Part shown: positions 1 through 12,412 of the stretch, piece by piece | Position numbering within the stretch: the stretch's first letter is position 1 | Layout: each line of letters starts with the position of its first letter | Source: Ulota crispa | Taxonomy: Eukaryota; Streptophyta; Bryopsida; Orthotrichales; Orthotrichaceae | DNA length: 64,000 bases | Reading direction: 5' to 3' | Assembly (NCBI GenBank): GCA_963920765.1 | Contig: OY987243.1 | Location: 2,108,001-2,172,000, forward strand | Program-made: the position numbers and the translations under genes | The notes under the pieces: model-generated | The model's input: only the letters and a program-made list of their open reading frames with translations | The model's database searches: none | What the model was told of the DNA's origin: nothing

Positions 1-462
1 TAGCATATGAAAATTCTAAAAAAATTCTAATGGTGAATGCGTACCTGTATGCAAGCGCCAATTGCTAGTTAGGCCTCTAAAATTTGATAAACATTAGGAA
101 TTTTATTTTCAAACTATTATCACAATGAGCATTGATGTTTTTGGTTTTGTTTAAGGTTTGATGCTCTTTTGTTCTCTAAAGAACAAATCTTAAGTTCCTG
201 GCTAAATTTTACTCTTGGATAGCTGCAACAAGTAAGGTAGGTGCACCCATAAGCGTGGAAATAAGGGTTTTGGAGTAGGTCAAACAATTGACTAACTTTG
301 ATAAAAATACTGTAAGTTAGGAAATGGAAACAAAAAATATTGGCATCATTTCAAGGTTCCAATTGCAGGCATTTGTTCACAAATATTTTCAAAGTCCAAA
401 ATCATTGAAATTGTAAGAACCATGTGTAAGAGATGCTAAAAACAAGGCTTGTTGGTTCTTAA

Positions 463-3400
463 CCCCTGAGCGCTTGGGCCATAGTCTTGGTTTTAGCACT
501 TGGCTTGACCCCTGCGCAGAAAAAAGGTTGTCGGTGCTTGAGTTTTGAGAGTCAGGTAGCCTGACTGTAGAATCTGGTGGTCAGCTTCTAGATGCAATGA
601 CACCTTTATTTTGGGGAAAAGCTAGCGGTGCGATTTGGATTTTGTAATAGTCAAAAGCGCATTGAATTCTACAAATTTAGGTGAATTCTGGGGTTTTTGA
701 ACTCAATGGCGCCGGGGTTGGGTCTAGCAAATGCCAAATTCTTCCAAAATTCATACAATAGGTGCAGGGTGCAGTGTAGATTGTGCATACAAATTTGCAA
801 GTCTTTCTAACAGTCGGAAGGGTGCTAGATTGTGTCCCGAAGCAAGAGTTCAAGCATCCGGAAGTGCAAATTGACTTGTGAGGAAGTACGTTCACAACTT
901 ACATGTCGACTATGATACCTGCGATACACCTGCCTTCTTGGGCATTGACGTGGATTTCCTGCCACGGCTTAGTAACTGCTGCGGTCAATTGAAAGAAGAG
1001 GCTTGGGGTGCACTTAGCTTTATCGAGAAGCTGAATGCGATGACAACAAAAACCAGGTGAATTGGGAGGCGATACTCTCATGATTGACAATCCGCATGGT
1101 AAGGTTCAAATTTGGGACGAAGCTCGGTGGAGACTATCTAGTCCAACCCGTCCACAAATGACAAGGAAAACCAGAAAATGATCAAAGGGGCGCAGCCAAA
1201 GGCTCATGTCGTTGCATAGAACACGCAAAAACAAAAAGGCAGGCTTGTGCTCTGCAAGTTCAGATTGGAATTTCGCCAATGAAGTTGGCGGGGGGTCCAG
1301 CCGTTTCCATCCTCCGAAGACAACAAAGGACAGCTACAACTGGAGTAGCAAAACATTGAAAGCCTTCTGTACTGAACGCTAAAAATTGAGGCAGATTTGT
1401 ATTGCAGACTTATGGAAAAGCTCATACAACTCTTTGTAGCCAGACCTTTCAATCATACCCCAAACCCCATGTGCTCTTTCCTCTATGAGGACGAGAAAGA
1501 AAGGGGAAAAATGAAAGGTAGCCAAGAAGGAATGAATAAATGGTTAAAGCTTCATGCATAGTAGCAGGCAAAATTAGGCCAAAGATCAAAAAAAATCTAT
1601 CTAGATTTTTGTTTTTTGTTGCACTTCGCGGCCTGGCCCTTGGCCATGGCCCAATTTTGGTTAAAGGACTCGTTGCTTCTTATAAACTTGTATAATCAAT
1701 GCGTAAAAAATGGTCAACTCTATTATACAATAAATAAGTAAACAAGCGACAATTTGACACCAGATATCTGCAGGTGTTAAAAAAGCTGCTGTAAAAATTG
1801 AAAGAACCATAAAAAAACAACAATTTTTACAACAGCTTTTCACAAAAATTCCTTTTGATTCTAGCAAAAAAATCTCAAGTACCTGCCTATGATACTCATG
1901 GCTTTTCTTTTATGGTCGTTTGTTCCGCATATTGATCTCAAATCTTGTCGTGCAAAGACCCTTATCCTTAGCTTGCAGCTTGTTGTATTTAGCTTCTACT
2001 ACACGCTAAACAGCATCATCTAGACGTGGCTGTTCATTCTTCATTAGTACTCATTTTTTTTACTACCCAACCAACAAACCTTAATTTCTTTCATTTAAAG
2101 TTCTTCAATTTCTTCCAAAAGCGGATCCGTGTTTTTAGCTTCATTAATAAGTACCTTATAATTGAACTTTAGCTTTTTCAGTTTTAGGCTTTTTTCTTAC
2201 AATTCTAATGCATTTGCTCTATTTAAATTGTGCACGTACAACCAAGTATCTTGCCGCAGTAAAAGCGCCTATGGCATTAGCAGCTATCTTAACAGCCTCT
2301 ACAGGTCTTCGTTTTGCCAAAATGACAGAGAATTATGAAAACTTTGTGTGGTTGTTTTATGTCATTTTATTTAAACAACCTTTAAAATAGAAAATATTTT
2401 GAACTTTAAACCTAAGATTCCACGCTAAATAAAGATAATAAGATTCTTTTTCTTTTTTCATCTATGCGTAACACTTTCCTAAGCTCTAAACGTTAAGAGT
2501 ACTAAAGTCCTAGATTATTACCTATTAAGTTTACTTTTATTTGTAGGGCTTTTCTAGTCTACCTTGTTTTCATAAAAAGCCAAAATATTCCCATCATCAA
2601 AATAAACTATTTATTATAGACGCTAGAGTCTGGGTTCTATCACAAGACCGCTTCGGCTGAAAGAACCAATTAATAGAATTAAAGATGGAAGGCATAAGCC
2701 GAAGCAAATGCATTTTCCGTCACAAGGGGTGGCCAGTAGACCGCATCAACAACCCTTTTCTATTCTATTATATAAAGTGTCGGCTATGTTCTGAAGGTCT
2801 AAGATCCTAGTCGTCTATTGGAGTGTACTTATGACTTCCAAGGCTTTTTCATTTTTTTTTTCTTTGTAGTTTGCCCACTCCTGGGATTCATTCATTAGTA
2901 ACCCAAGCCTTTAGAACACGTCTTTCCGCCTTCATTTGTGTTTTAACCACATGAAATGAATATAACATCACTTGGCTAAATGGTTGGGTTGGCCTCATTT
3001 TGATTGATTAGCCCTTGAATGGTCATTGTTTTGATAGAAACAAAAATGAAATTTTTATGCTAGAAGGTGCAAAATTAGTGCGACTCGTTGACCCACAAAC
3101 CTAAAAATACTTTAAAAAAATCTAGATTTTTTTTTGGCCGGAACTTAGTATTCTAACTCTTGTCGGATGCAAGTGTAATCCCTATCGCGCAGTAATGTCC
3201 TGCAAACTCTTGATCATCACATGGGAGTGGCAACCCCGAAATTCTTAGCAAAATGATCGCAGGAAGAAAACCGAGAGGAACACTTTGGTTCACAAGTTAA
3301 AGCTTCGATGCCCGATCACCTTTGGTATGCTAAACCCTTACTAGGGCTAGACTACAAGTCAATGAGGACAAGTATGATTAGCTTGATTTCTAATCATAGG

Positions 3401-3835
3401 CATTCTAGGAATACAGTAAAAGAGGCCACGAAAGTAGTTGTTTTCACTACGTTCTACGTGCGTCTTCCACCTCCCGCAGTATTGCTCGTTTCTCAGGTTT
3501 TCGCAATAATCCGACTTGTGGCACTGCCAATAAGGCCATCCGTATTGGGCGCAAAAAAATGCCCAACGAACCTAAACTGCTTGGTGCTAGTCGCTTGAGT
3601 CACCCATTCCGGAGCTGAGAAGCGGAAGCATGTATTTTGCTGAAAACATGGCATCAATCTGGTCCCCCACGCACGATCGAGCAGGTCCCTCCTCAATCGC
3701 CCCACTCCGCGTCAACATAAACCCCTCCCCCTAGTACATGGTACCTTCTTACCCCCTAAAAATTAAAGATCCAATACATGAGAAGCCTAAATTGAATTCT
3801 GGCGCCCTAGTTTGGGGAGGTGGAGCACTTAGGGG
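463..3835. mobile_element. 3.37-kb TTAA-flanked non-autonomous DNA transposon (piggyBac-like ends)
   Basis: The element starts CCCCTGAGCGCTTGGGCC and ends with the inverse of CCCCTAAGTGCTCC, an imperfect inverted repeat of about 12 bp. It is bounded by TTAA at 459-462 and 3836-3839. The paralogous copy at 38712-39111 has a single TTAA (38940-38943) at exactly this point, so the insertion and the duplication are seen directly. TTAA duplication with CCC-starting ends is the hallmark of piggyBac; Kolobok also uses TTAA. The longest internal open frames are under 100 codons and none resembles a DDE/DDD transposase. The inside contains a TatC-like fragment (1661-1867) and otherwise unassigned sequence. 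Confidence 0.75.
1661..1867 (-). pseudogene. TatC/MttB C-terminal fragment, organelle- or bacterium-like
   Basis: The minus-strand frame of about 68 codons aligns with the C-terminal end of Sec-independent translocase TatC. It has the hallmark LTP-D segment ([12 protein letters not shown]), a following hydrophobic helix with the conserved glutamate ([13 protein letters not shown]), and a lysine-rich tail before the stop. The preceding SKG-containing stretch also fits the loop before the fifth helix. The N-terminal four fifths of TatC (normally about 250 aa) is not found upstream and there is no ATG at the frame start, so this is a fragment. The style resembles plant mitochondrial tatC (mttB) and suggests organellar DNA caught in the transposon. 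It was recognised by motif only. Confidence 0.45.
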
Positions 3836-3985
3836 TTAAATAGCCAAACGGGTACTCAAAACTGTCAAGGAATCACCCACAACCATCATTTTGTCACTCA
3901 TAACTATCATTTAAGTACCCATAACCACCCTGACTTTGTCAGTGACGCCCATGGGGACGTCACGCCCATGGGTACTGCTACCTTA

Positions 3986-6432
3986 CAAGAAATATCCCAT
4001 TCTTTTGAATTTTTCGATTGAGCATATATTTTATTGCTAATTTCAAAGCTTTGTAAACTTTATTATAATTTGGATTGTAGTTCAAATGTGATATTTCAGA
4101 GAAATAAAATTAGAAGTGAAAAGAAGAAGCTACATTTGTCAAAAACTTTGACTCTTGCTTCAAATATTGGAAGCTGAAGAAAAGGTCAAAGTGGCTGATG
4201 TCTATCAAAATAATGAAGGTCGTCACAAAAAGGATTGAGCCTCCAAGAATGTCATATATATGCTCTAATCTAATAATGCATCTAGCTAGTCATGAAAAAA
4301 ATATAACCACAAGAATGCTTCTCTTTTTTTAACTGGCAAGGGTCAATGCGTAAATTATATGCATACCATTTTTATCAAACAATAAGTGCATATATTTATT
4401 TATTTGTTTTGCACCCTTCAAATTTACCCTTTATATGGTGAAATTGAATTATTTTCTTCTAGAAACAAATTTTAAGCATACTAAATATGTTAAATTGATA
4501 TGCAAGTATTTTGATACACTTTTAATACTTTCATGCAATATAATTTGTAGATTCGCAAATCACACATACACAATTTTAGATTTAGAAGTCGTAAAATTGG
4601 TTTTTCTCCTTTGACCAATGCCCAAAAATAAAGTTCATTTTGAATAGTATAATCTTATAAGTAATGAGTATCTTTGAGTTTAAGAGACTTGTTGTAGTAC
4701 AAATTCAAATTAAATTTGAGACAATGCAATCAACGATTAATTTAATATTGTTTCAAAGAAGCTGTAATTTTGTTAGTATTGGAAACAAAACCAAACAGAA
4801 ATTTATGGAATGATGATTATGGGCCTTTGGGGGTACACTTGAAATTATGATTTGGGTTGTATAATTATGATCTAAGTTCAGTATGAAAATAAATGTCATT
4901 TAAGGATTGCGACTAAAAACCTTAGAATATTTGGTTAATTGGGACCTTGGGCCAATAGTTAAATAAAATTTGGAACTTATTCAAGACCCAAGGCCAACCT
5001 ACAAAGGAATTTAGATTAATTACAAAATTTCAAGCATAAACATGTTATAAAAGGCTTACTTTAATCTTGAAAATTTATTTTGCTTCATTTCCATTGCAAT
5101 CAATATTTTTCACCTTCAAGTTCAAAGTGAAAATTATACTACAACACATGTGTAAAGTACTATTAGAACAAATTGACAAAGTTAACTAACATCATGTTTT
5201 GGAACTCTACACTCAACAAGTTCACTACATGAGTTTTGTAAGTCATTATTTTTCATACTATTTCAAAAACTCACTACTATATCAAGTCATGCAAGAAATT
5301 CCAAGGTTTGTTAAAAGCACCCATCATCACATATTGCATCTTGGTGTTTTGCATTTCTTCCATTTGTCTAAATTGATTAAGTAAGACACTTGGTTAGACA
5401 CTTATAAGAATTTGGATCATAAAAATGGGATTGTAGATAGCCCTCACTTCTTACAAAAACTCATTTCAGTGGTTGTTTTACATATCTAATGCATGCTAAG
5501 AAATGAAAACTTTAAACTTTGAGATTTAAGTGACAATTAAAGGTTTCTTGTCTAGACAACCATCCATCCATATGCTATCTACTTCATATGATGATGTTGA
5601 CATTTCATCCATATTGTGCCACAATACTACTTGTATTCATTAAAATTATCCATTTATCTACATGATATCACCTTCATATAGTAAATTTAAGGGTAAAAAT
5701 TCAAATTTTAGGAGTCATTGTTATAATCATTTATCTACTGGATAATCACCCCTCCATGTATTGAAAAGTAAATTTTTCATAAATTGAATGGATACTACTC
5801 CATTTATTAAACAGTCACTCTTCCATCTCTTAAATACATTATTGAGATCTTTATGTATATGTGTTATCCTAGTGCACCACAATTTCAAATTTGTGCTTAA
5901 CAAATGGAAACAATTTGGAGAAAGCAGTTTTACAATTTTAAAAAGTACGTAATATAATTTGAGATAAAAATAGGGGTACAAAGTCACACATATTGGTTTT
6001 TTTTCATGTTCATATTTCAATTTAAAGAACAACATGAACATTTTTTGGTTGGAATTCATGCATTGGGATATTTGTGTTAATTTTTGGTTGATGTTTTGTC
6101 AAAGGAGCTTGCTTTAGTGTTTGGAAATGGCTTTCCTAAGGTTGTTGTGTTGCCTTTATGTATGTGGAGCAACTTGCATAGAGTTTCTTGAGGAGTTTGA
6201 AATTGTGCAATAGAAGCATGGATTGAATCTATGGATTGAACTAACTTATTGATTAGCTTATTGAATTGATAGATGGGATTGATGGATCGAAATGATGGAT
6301 TGAAGTAGTGGATTGAAGTAGTGGATTGAAGTGGTGGATTGAATTGATAGACAAGGAAGGTAAGATATTATTGTTCATGCATAGGTCAATGTGTAGATCA
6401 TGGGCTTTGGTAAGCAAGTTTTTTTACCTTAA
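3986..6432. other. AT-rich intergenic sequence, no gene seen
   Basis: This is low-GC spacer with only short random frames. A short degenerate tandem of the unit TGGATTGAAGTAG lies at about 6296-6350. I see no conserved motif or splice pattern. Confidence 0.6.
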
Positions 6433-7080
6433 CCCTAGACCGCCCACGGATGTTCTCTAGTATCTCAAAATGTGCTCTTGGATGAACAGAATGGTAACAT
6501 TTTGACAAGTTACATCATTTTTTTATACATTGTAATTGTACAAATTCAAACTAGATATATTAGAGATCACATAGGAAAAGAAAACACAACAATATCACTT
6601 ATGGATTGAAAAATTTTAACATTTGATGAAGAAGGTGTTAAAACTGTGAAAGTGATTTGAAGTCTTTCAATCCTTTTTTCACATCTCAAATTTAAAATTG
6701 AGGATGTTAAAAAAAATATGAGTATGTAAAGTACAACATGTGTAACCGTAATCAATTTACGGCTTCTTAAAATCTACTCTAGAACTTTTTAAATTAAATT
6801 TCTAATGTGATTGTTTCTCCAAGTTTTAGTATACTTGAGGCTCATCTCCAAGAGCTCTCAACACTAGAAAGTGAAGACTTGCAATGGACAGCCTTGCACA
6901 AAATCTTGAATAGACAAATCATAGTCATTCATTTTCAAAATTGGATTTTTGATACTAAAACAAGATTTTAATAAGAATAATTTAAAAAAATAACCACTTA
7001 AATTATTTTTCAAAAAAAGTCAAAAAATTTCAAATTAAAATGCACAGCGGCCACATTCCGTCCGCTTGGGCGGTATAGGG
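6433..7080. mobile_element. CCCCTAAATGCCC-type MITE, copy 1 (diverged)
   Basis: It is flanked by TTAA at 6429-6432 and 7081-7084. The ends read CCCTAGACCGCCC and, inverted, CCCTATACCGCCC. The body matches the copies at 10425-11069 and 52740-53385, for example the shared stretch GAAAACACAACAATATCA. It is about 648 bp long and nearly the same length as its relatives. A partly open frame near 6790-6970 corresponds to the conserved frame in the other copies but is more decayed. Confidence 0.75.
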
Positions 7081-7084
7081 TTAA

Positions 7085-9431
7085 ACCATTCCCATTTCAT
7101 GTTGTTGATTTCATTTATTTGAAAATGGACGTAAGGATCTAAATATCACACTTTTTTTCCTTGGACTCTTGTTTTGGCTTTGTACAAGTAGATGTGAGAG
7201 GCATGACGCATATTGCATCTTCTCCTTTTCTAAACCTCTTAATTCATTTTATGAAAGAATATACAAAAAACAAGATATGCACTACACCTTCCCGTAGCCC
7301 TTTTTGATTTCTACTTTGATTTTATTGACAGCTAGTGTGAAGGGTTTGGCAATGAAACATGTTTGTACTTTCTTTTTACCAAATGTTCAACGTCGTTTAA
7401 CCCTTGAATGTCTACTAGGTGGTTGTGGCTTGCCCATACTGTAGCTTCAACAGTGTTTTTACTGTAGCTTCAACAATGTTTTGATAGATGGGCACCAATA
7501 GTATTGCTTCTAAAAGTTTCAAAAATCAATAGTGCATGCCGACGTCATGAAAATTGCAATAAGGGCAGCTTGAGGCCTAATACCATGATTTTGAATTTTC
7601 TCAAAATTTGGGTTACCTAAAAATATGAGCATATTTGATAAGATTGTTATTTGCCTTCTATGATGGATCATGTGTTTACATGTTACTATACAAGATCAAG
7701 AGTTGACATTCCTTTCCTATTTTGAGATCATAACCTAATGTAGAAACAAACACTAAGAGATGCAAAGGTGACATTGAAAGTATTCCATTGTATTAAACAA
7801 AATGTCAAGTGAGGAACAAACCTCTTCACTTGGTTTAAGAAGGAAAGAGGAAGGGTAACCAACCTCTAACCAACGTAATCGTCATTACGAACTAGTTCGT
7901 AACATTACAGTCACTTTGGAGAAAAAAAAACAGATGAAAAACAGCTTTTTTCTATTGTACATAATGTTTTTTCAAGGCCAGAGGACAAAAAATGTCCTCA
8001 TTTGTTTAGGGGCTAACAAAAAATCAATGTTGTAGTTTTTACATGTGTAAAATGGGAGAACACTCACATTTGTACCTAATGACATTCAAGTATTTGAACA
8101 TTGCTCTCAAAATATGCTATGTTGTTAGAAAACCTACAATGAAGACTGTTTTTCCTTCACTTACCTTGCGTAAATTTTGTAATCCATCTAACTTGTTGCA
8201 CAAACTCAAAAAGAACCTAGATGAATACCAAAACATTTAAGGCACATGAAGAAGAGAAGAATTGTCAACATAGTGCAATTTGAGAGCAATATTCAACTAC
8301 TTAAACGTCATCAATGCAAACATGAGTTTTTCCCCACTTTAAACATGTAGCAATGAAAATATTGTTTTTTTTTTTCATTACAATTATTATTTAGTTTGAT
8401 GAAAGCACATACACCTCCTATTGGCATCCATTTCTTAAATATAGAAGCTGTTAGACAAGAAAGTGCCCAGAGAAAGAACAAGGAGGGTTCAACACATGCA
8501 AGACCCATCACAATAATTCTCATACATTCTTATATATTTTTCATGAAATGAAAGTAGAGGATTAAAAAGGGGATGCTCCATGTGCCATGCCTCCCATATT
8601 TATTTTCAATGTATTAAAACAAGAGCATGAATTCAGTCAGTATTTTTAATCTACTTCAAAAATGAATTTATAATGTTTGTTTTTCAACCATGCCTACTGA
8701 ATCAAAGCAATTTTTTTTTGGGCAAAATAGAGGCAATTCTGGCCAATTCTAACAGATTTAGATCCATGTGGGTTGGTCCCTCTACTAATTACCCAATAGA
8801 ATGTGACCAACAAAAGACTGACGATTCAAAAAAAAAAATGCCCTGTACTGAACTACGGAATCACTTTTGTATGTACATATTTTGCGTTGTGGTAAAAATA
8901 TCCAAAAACGAATAAGAAACGCTCATGCCCATGTGCACTTTCAACAGGAACGGTGTTGAATGCACTTATGCAAAGCCCCTCCCATTCAGTACAGAGCCCC
9001 TAAAAAATGGGCCACACCTTTGAAGAACTGCAGTGTACCCGTCCACCATTATGCTTCAAATAACGTTGGTGAGTACAAAACATGATTGAAGCAGATTGCA
9101 GTACAGAATTCAGAAAGTGAATTGTGGAGCAATAAGGTGTGAGCTGCGAAAGGGCTTTCAAAGAAGAACTCAACTTGTGTGGGAAAAATACAGACACACG
9201 CAAACTCAATCATTATATTTCAAGTCCCACTAAATCCTTACAGTAAGTAATTGAAAATTGAGATTTATGGCTTCACATTATGTTCCAAATCCCAATTTAG
9301 GCAATTTGGGTAGGAATGTTAATATGGTAATACTTTTTTGCAAGTTTTGGCATCAATAAAATAAACTTTTGCTCCAAAAATTGAAGATAGCCCAAAAACC
9401 AAAGAGTCAAGTTTGAACACATTTTTTTGAC
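7085..9431. other. AT-rich intergenic sequence, no gene seen
   Basis: Only short frames (80 codons or fewer) with no recognisable domain. There is a small direct repeat of ACTGTAGCTTCAACA near 7438-7482. Nothing else is supported. Confidence 0.55.
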
Positions 9432-9435
9432 TTTA

Positions 9436-10348
9436 CCCCTAAAGGACCAAACTCTCTTTTTTAGAAACATAGCAATTTTGGGCAAGTACCTGTGATTGGA
9501 GCTTTTCATATTTTAGGCTGAAATTTTAATAGAATGTGGGGACAAGGTTTATCTTTCATATGCACTAAATTTCATGACATTTGGAATTACGAGTAAAAAG
9601 TTATTGCCTAGTATGTTGTTTTTTACATTTGTTGGGCAGCCTGGGCAGATTTTTAAAAATTGTTTTTTTCAGAAACAAAAGTTTCAAATTGGTTTAGGAG
9701 ATTTATGTGAATGTAGGAAACTTTGAATCATTCTGTTTTGATCAACAAGATGAAAGTTATGAGGAGTTTTTGTTTGCGGGCAGTTATGGATTCTCTACTC
9801 CAAAATAAATTGTGAAGTCCTTTGTTTTATTCAATTTTCAACATTTTGGAAAAAAACAAAACCAAAGGATGAAGATTGTTTATGACAACATTATGACCAT
9901 TGGGATTGCAATTTTTCATTTCCATAATTAAATTCTTAACAATTTCGTGCTTTGAATCATTTTTTACTTCTTTTTACTTACTAATTTTTTTCCATATGTT
10001 ATAGAACTCTAAATGATTTGAAACTTTTTTGACATGTACTTTACTTAGGTGGAATAAGGAAGTTAGAGACGCACCACCCACATGGGCTTTTTTCCTTAGG
10101 AATTTTACCTTCCAAAGGGTAGCTGCCCGGTTTTTCAAAAGACATTTTTGAATATTCAAACCATTCTAACTTCCAATCCATGTGGTGGAAAACTCTAAAT
10201 TTTTTTCCACATCTTCTAAAACCATTATTTTACAAGATCCTACGGTTACATATGCATAAAAATGTTTTTGTTTTCAAATTTGGTTGATGCTCTAAAAATG
10301 GCACTTTTGGAGAGTTTTTGGTGAAAACTTTGCTTGGTCCTTTAGGGG
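9436..10348. mobile_element. CCCCTAAAGGACC-type MITE, copy 1 (913 bp)
   Basis: The terminal inverted repeat is CCCCTAAAGGACCAA. The right flank is TTAA (10349-10352) and the left flank is TTTA (9432-9435), one base from TTAA. It is collinear with the element at 28893-29627 and is the reverse complement of the one at 19586-20499. It carries no meaningful open frame. It sits 76 bp from another TTAA-type element, forming a cluster. Confidence 0.8.
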
Positions 10349-10424
10349 TTAACATATTTGAGTATTTGTTTTTGCCCCATTCATAAATTAGAGAGTTGGG
10401 ATCTGAAGTGTGAACCGCCCCTAG

Positions 10425-11069
10425 CCCTTAAATGCCCAAGCCCTATCTGAGCTTCTTGAAATTTCCATAAAATAGAACAATCAACCAACCTTTTCAAAAA
10501 TCTCATCGAGTTTTTTTCAATTGTAACCGTACAAATTTAAACTGAACATGTTAGAGATTACTTGGGAAAAGAAAACACAACAATATCATTTTTAGTTTGA
10601 AAGATTATAATGTTTGAACATAAGGGTGTTAAAACTGCAAAAGTGACTTGAAGTTTTCTAATCCTCATTTCACATGTCAAATCTAAAAAGTTGATTACCA
10701 AAAAAATATGAGGTTTAAGTTCATTACATGTTTAACTTTAAACAATTTATGGCTTTCAAAATCTATTCTTATATATTTTTTAAATGGATTTCTAATGTGA
10801 TTTTTTCTCCAAGCTCTAGTATATTAGAGGCTCCTTTTCAAGATCTTCCAACACTAGAAAACTCAAGATTGCAGTGGATACCTTTGTACAAATTCTTGAG
10901 TAGAAAAATCATCAATTTTCATTTTCAAAATCAGATTTTTTGTGTTGAAAATAGACTTCAAAACCAACTTATATTGGAAAAAAAATACTGAAAATAGTGA
11001 TTTGATAAAATTTTATTCATCTTCAAAGTTTTATTGCGACCCAAATCTGGTCGCTTGGGCTTTTAAGGG
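10425..11069. mobile_element. CCCCTAAATGCCC-type MITE, copy 2, flanked by CTAG
   Basis: The ends are CCCTTAAATGCCCAAG and, inverted, CCCTTAAAAGCCCAAG. The flanks are CTAG at both 10421-10424 and 11070-11073 instead of TTAA. The length is 645 bp against 646 bp for the copy at 52740. An open frame at 10728-10991 shares most of its residues with the frame at 53084-53305, including the string DLPTLENSRLQW. Confidence 0.8.
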
Positions 11070-11073
11070 CTAG

Positions 11074-12303
11074 ACCCACATGTGGGAAAACTTGATGATT
11101 ATGGGTGAGAACCAAACCACGAACCTTCAGTGCCATACCCCCCTCCCCCCTCACTCTCAGCCATCAAGCCCTATCAACGAAAGTCGAAACCACTCAGCAA
11201 TTACAAAGCCGGAGATAAGTTACCACCGAGCAGTTTACGAAGGCAACGAAAATTCCTTCAGTTGTCAGGACCAGGGCATTTTTGGAGTTTTTGCTGGTCA
11301 GCCACTGTGCCTCCTTGTTTGAAAAATACAAAGTCGGACAGGCGACTATGTTTATCAGCAAGGAGAAAACACATGGCATAGGGTGAAAAGTATAGGTAGT
11401 ATTTTGGCGACAAAGTAAAATCCTTGAATACAAGTATAAGTAAAATGTCTTGGTGAAGAGTATAATTTCAATGCCTACAGTAATACAATTTTTAATGTGT
11501 TTTTGTTACTTGTGGTGGGCCTTGCATTCAAAATTTCTAAAAAAACAATAACATCAAAGACCCAAGACAAACATGACAATTTCTCTCCATAATATTGCAA
11601 CTATGCAAAAAAGTAAAAATGAACTCCATAAGCCTCTTGTCAACGAGCACACACTAAAACCCTAAATTAGCACATTGTAACTTTATAAGCTTCTCATTAA
11701 CAACAAAAAACTTCAAAGTTTTACTGTAAACAACTATCTTGCACTCCCGCTGCGCAGCCACCAATCACCATTGTTGTAAATCATGACGTAGCACGTATTT
11801 AGCACAACTACAAAATTTTGCGATCACATATGTGTAACTAGGCAATTTGCAGTGATTGCATCCACATAAAGAAATCCATAACTTAGGCAGGAAGCGCACT
11901 TAAGTGCTCACAATATGGCACTTTGAAAGTGATGACCAAAGAGGAATAAGCAACAGGCAACAACGTGCTAGTGCAAAGTGGCAACGCCTGCACCGCTTTA
12001 GTCTTGTTTGCAAAACCAATTGGCAACTTTGACAACAATTGGAGTGACAAGCAGCTACGTGGCGATTAATCCATTGTGGTGGGAAACAATTTGGCTTAAT
12101 GTAAAATAATAGACCATTTTTTCCAAGGGCCCAATCGCCAGAGCCAAAAGCTTGGTGTTTTTTGGTTTTTTTTTTGCCAAAAAGAAATATGCTGGTCAAG
12201 ACCACGGGAAAGATGATGAAAATAATCCAAAATTTTCCTTACTCATTTGTGGTCTTTTGTTGTCCTCTAAGGAAAAACATAACATTACATTTGTAAGGGT
12301 ATG
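11074..12303. other. Intergenic sequence, no gene assigned
   Basis: It contains a C-rich run near 11138-11160 and several frames of 80-100 codons on both strands (for example minus strand 11900-12205). None has a recognisable domain, start context or splice pattern. I see nothing that supports a gene. Confidence 0.5.
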
Positions 12304-12412
12304 TTCACACTTGGTGTTAAGAATGATAATAACAAAAGAAAATTAGATGTATTTGGACACACTTTTAAACTAAATTCATATTGCTAACACCCCTCCTAAC
12401 ACCAAGTGTGAA
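12304..12412. mobile_element. Short MITE with TTCACACTTGGTGTTA ends
   Basis: It has inverted termini TTCACACTTGGTGTTA and its exact reverse complement, with an AT-rich centre. The total is about 109 bp. Target duplication is not clear, so the superfamily is not assigned. Confidence 0.6.

Larger units (their letters stand above)
233..3985. mobile_element. TAAGGTAG-ended MITE, copy A, split by an insertion
   Basis: The left half (233-462) and right half (3836-3985) together match the uninterrupted element at 38712-39111, by eye roughly 90% in the left half and less in the right half. The ends read TAAGGTAGGTGCACCCAT and, inverted, TAAGGTAGCAGTACCCAT. The four bases before (229-232) and after (3986-3989) are both CAAG, a possible 4-bp target duplication. 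Without the insertion the element would be about 376 bp. It has no coding capacity. The superfamily is not assigned. Confidence 0.7.

Noticed and set aside
1640..3100. Plastid DNA insertion
   Set aside because: AT content and the hairpin GCTTCGGCT/AGCCGAAGC looked organellar, but I could not recognise any plastid gene; only the TatC-like part is reported.
6200..6360. Possible CRISPR-like spaced repeat
   Set aside because: It is a degenerate simple tandem of TGGATTGAAGTAG in a plant nuclear context, without spacers.
11900..12205. 101-codon minus-strand ORF
   Set aside because: No domain, unusual Cys/His spacing without a known pattern, AT-rich surroundings; likely chance.
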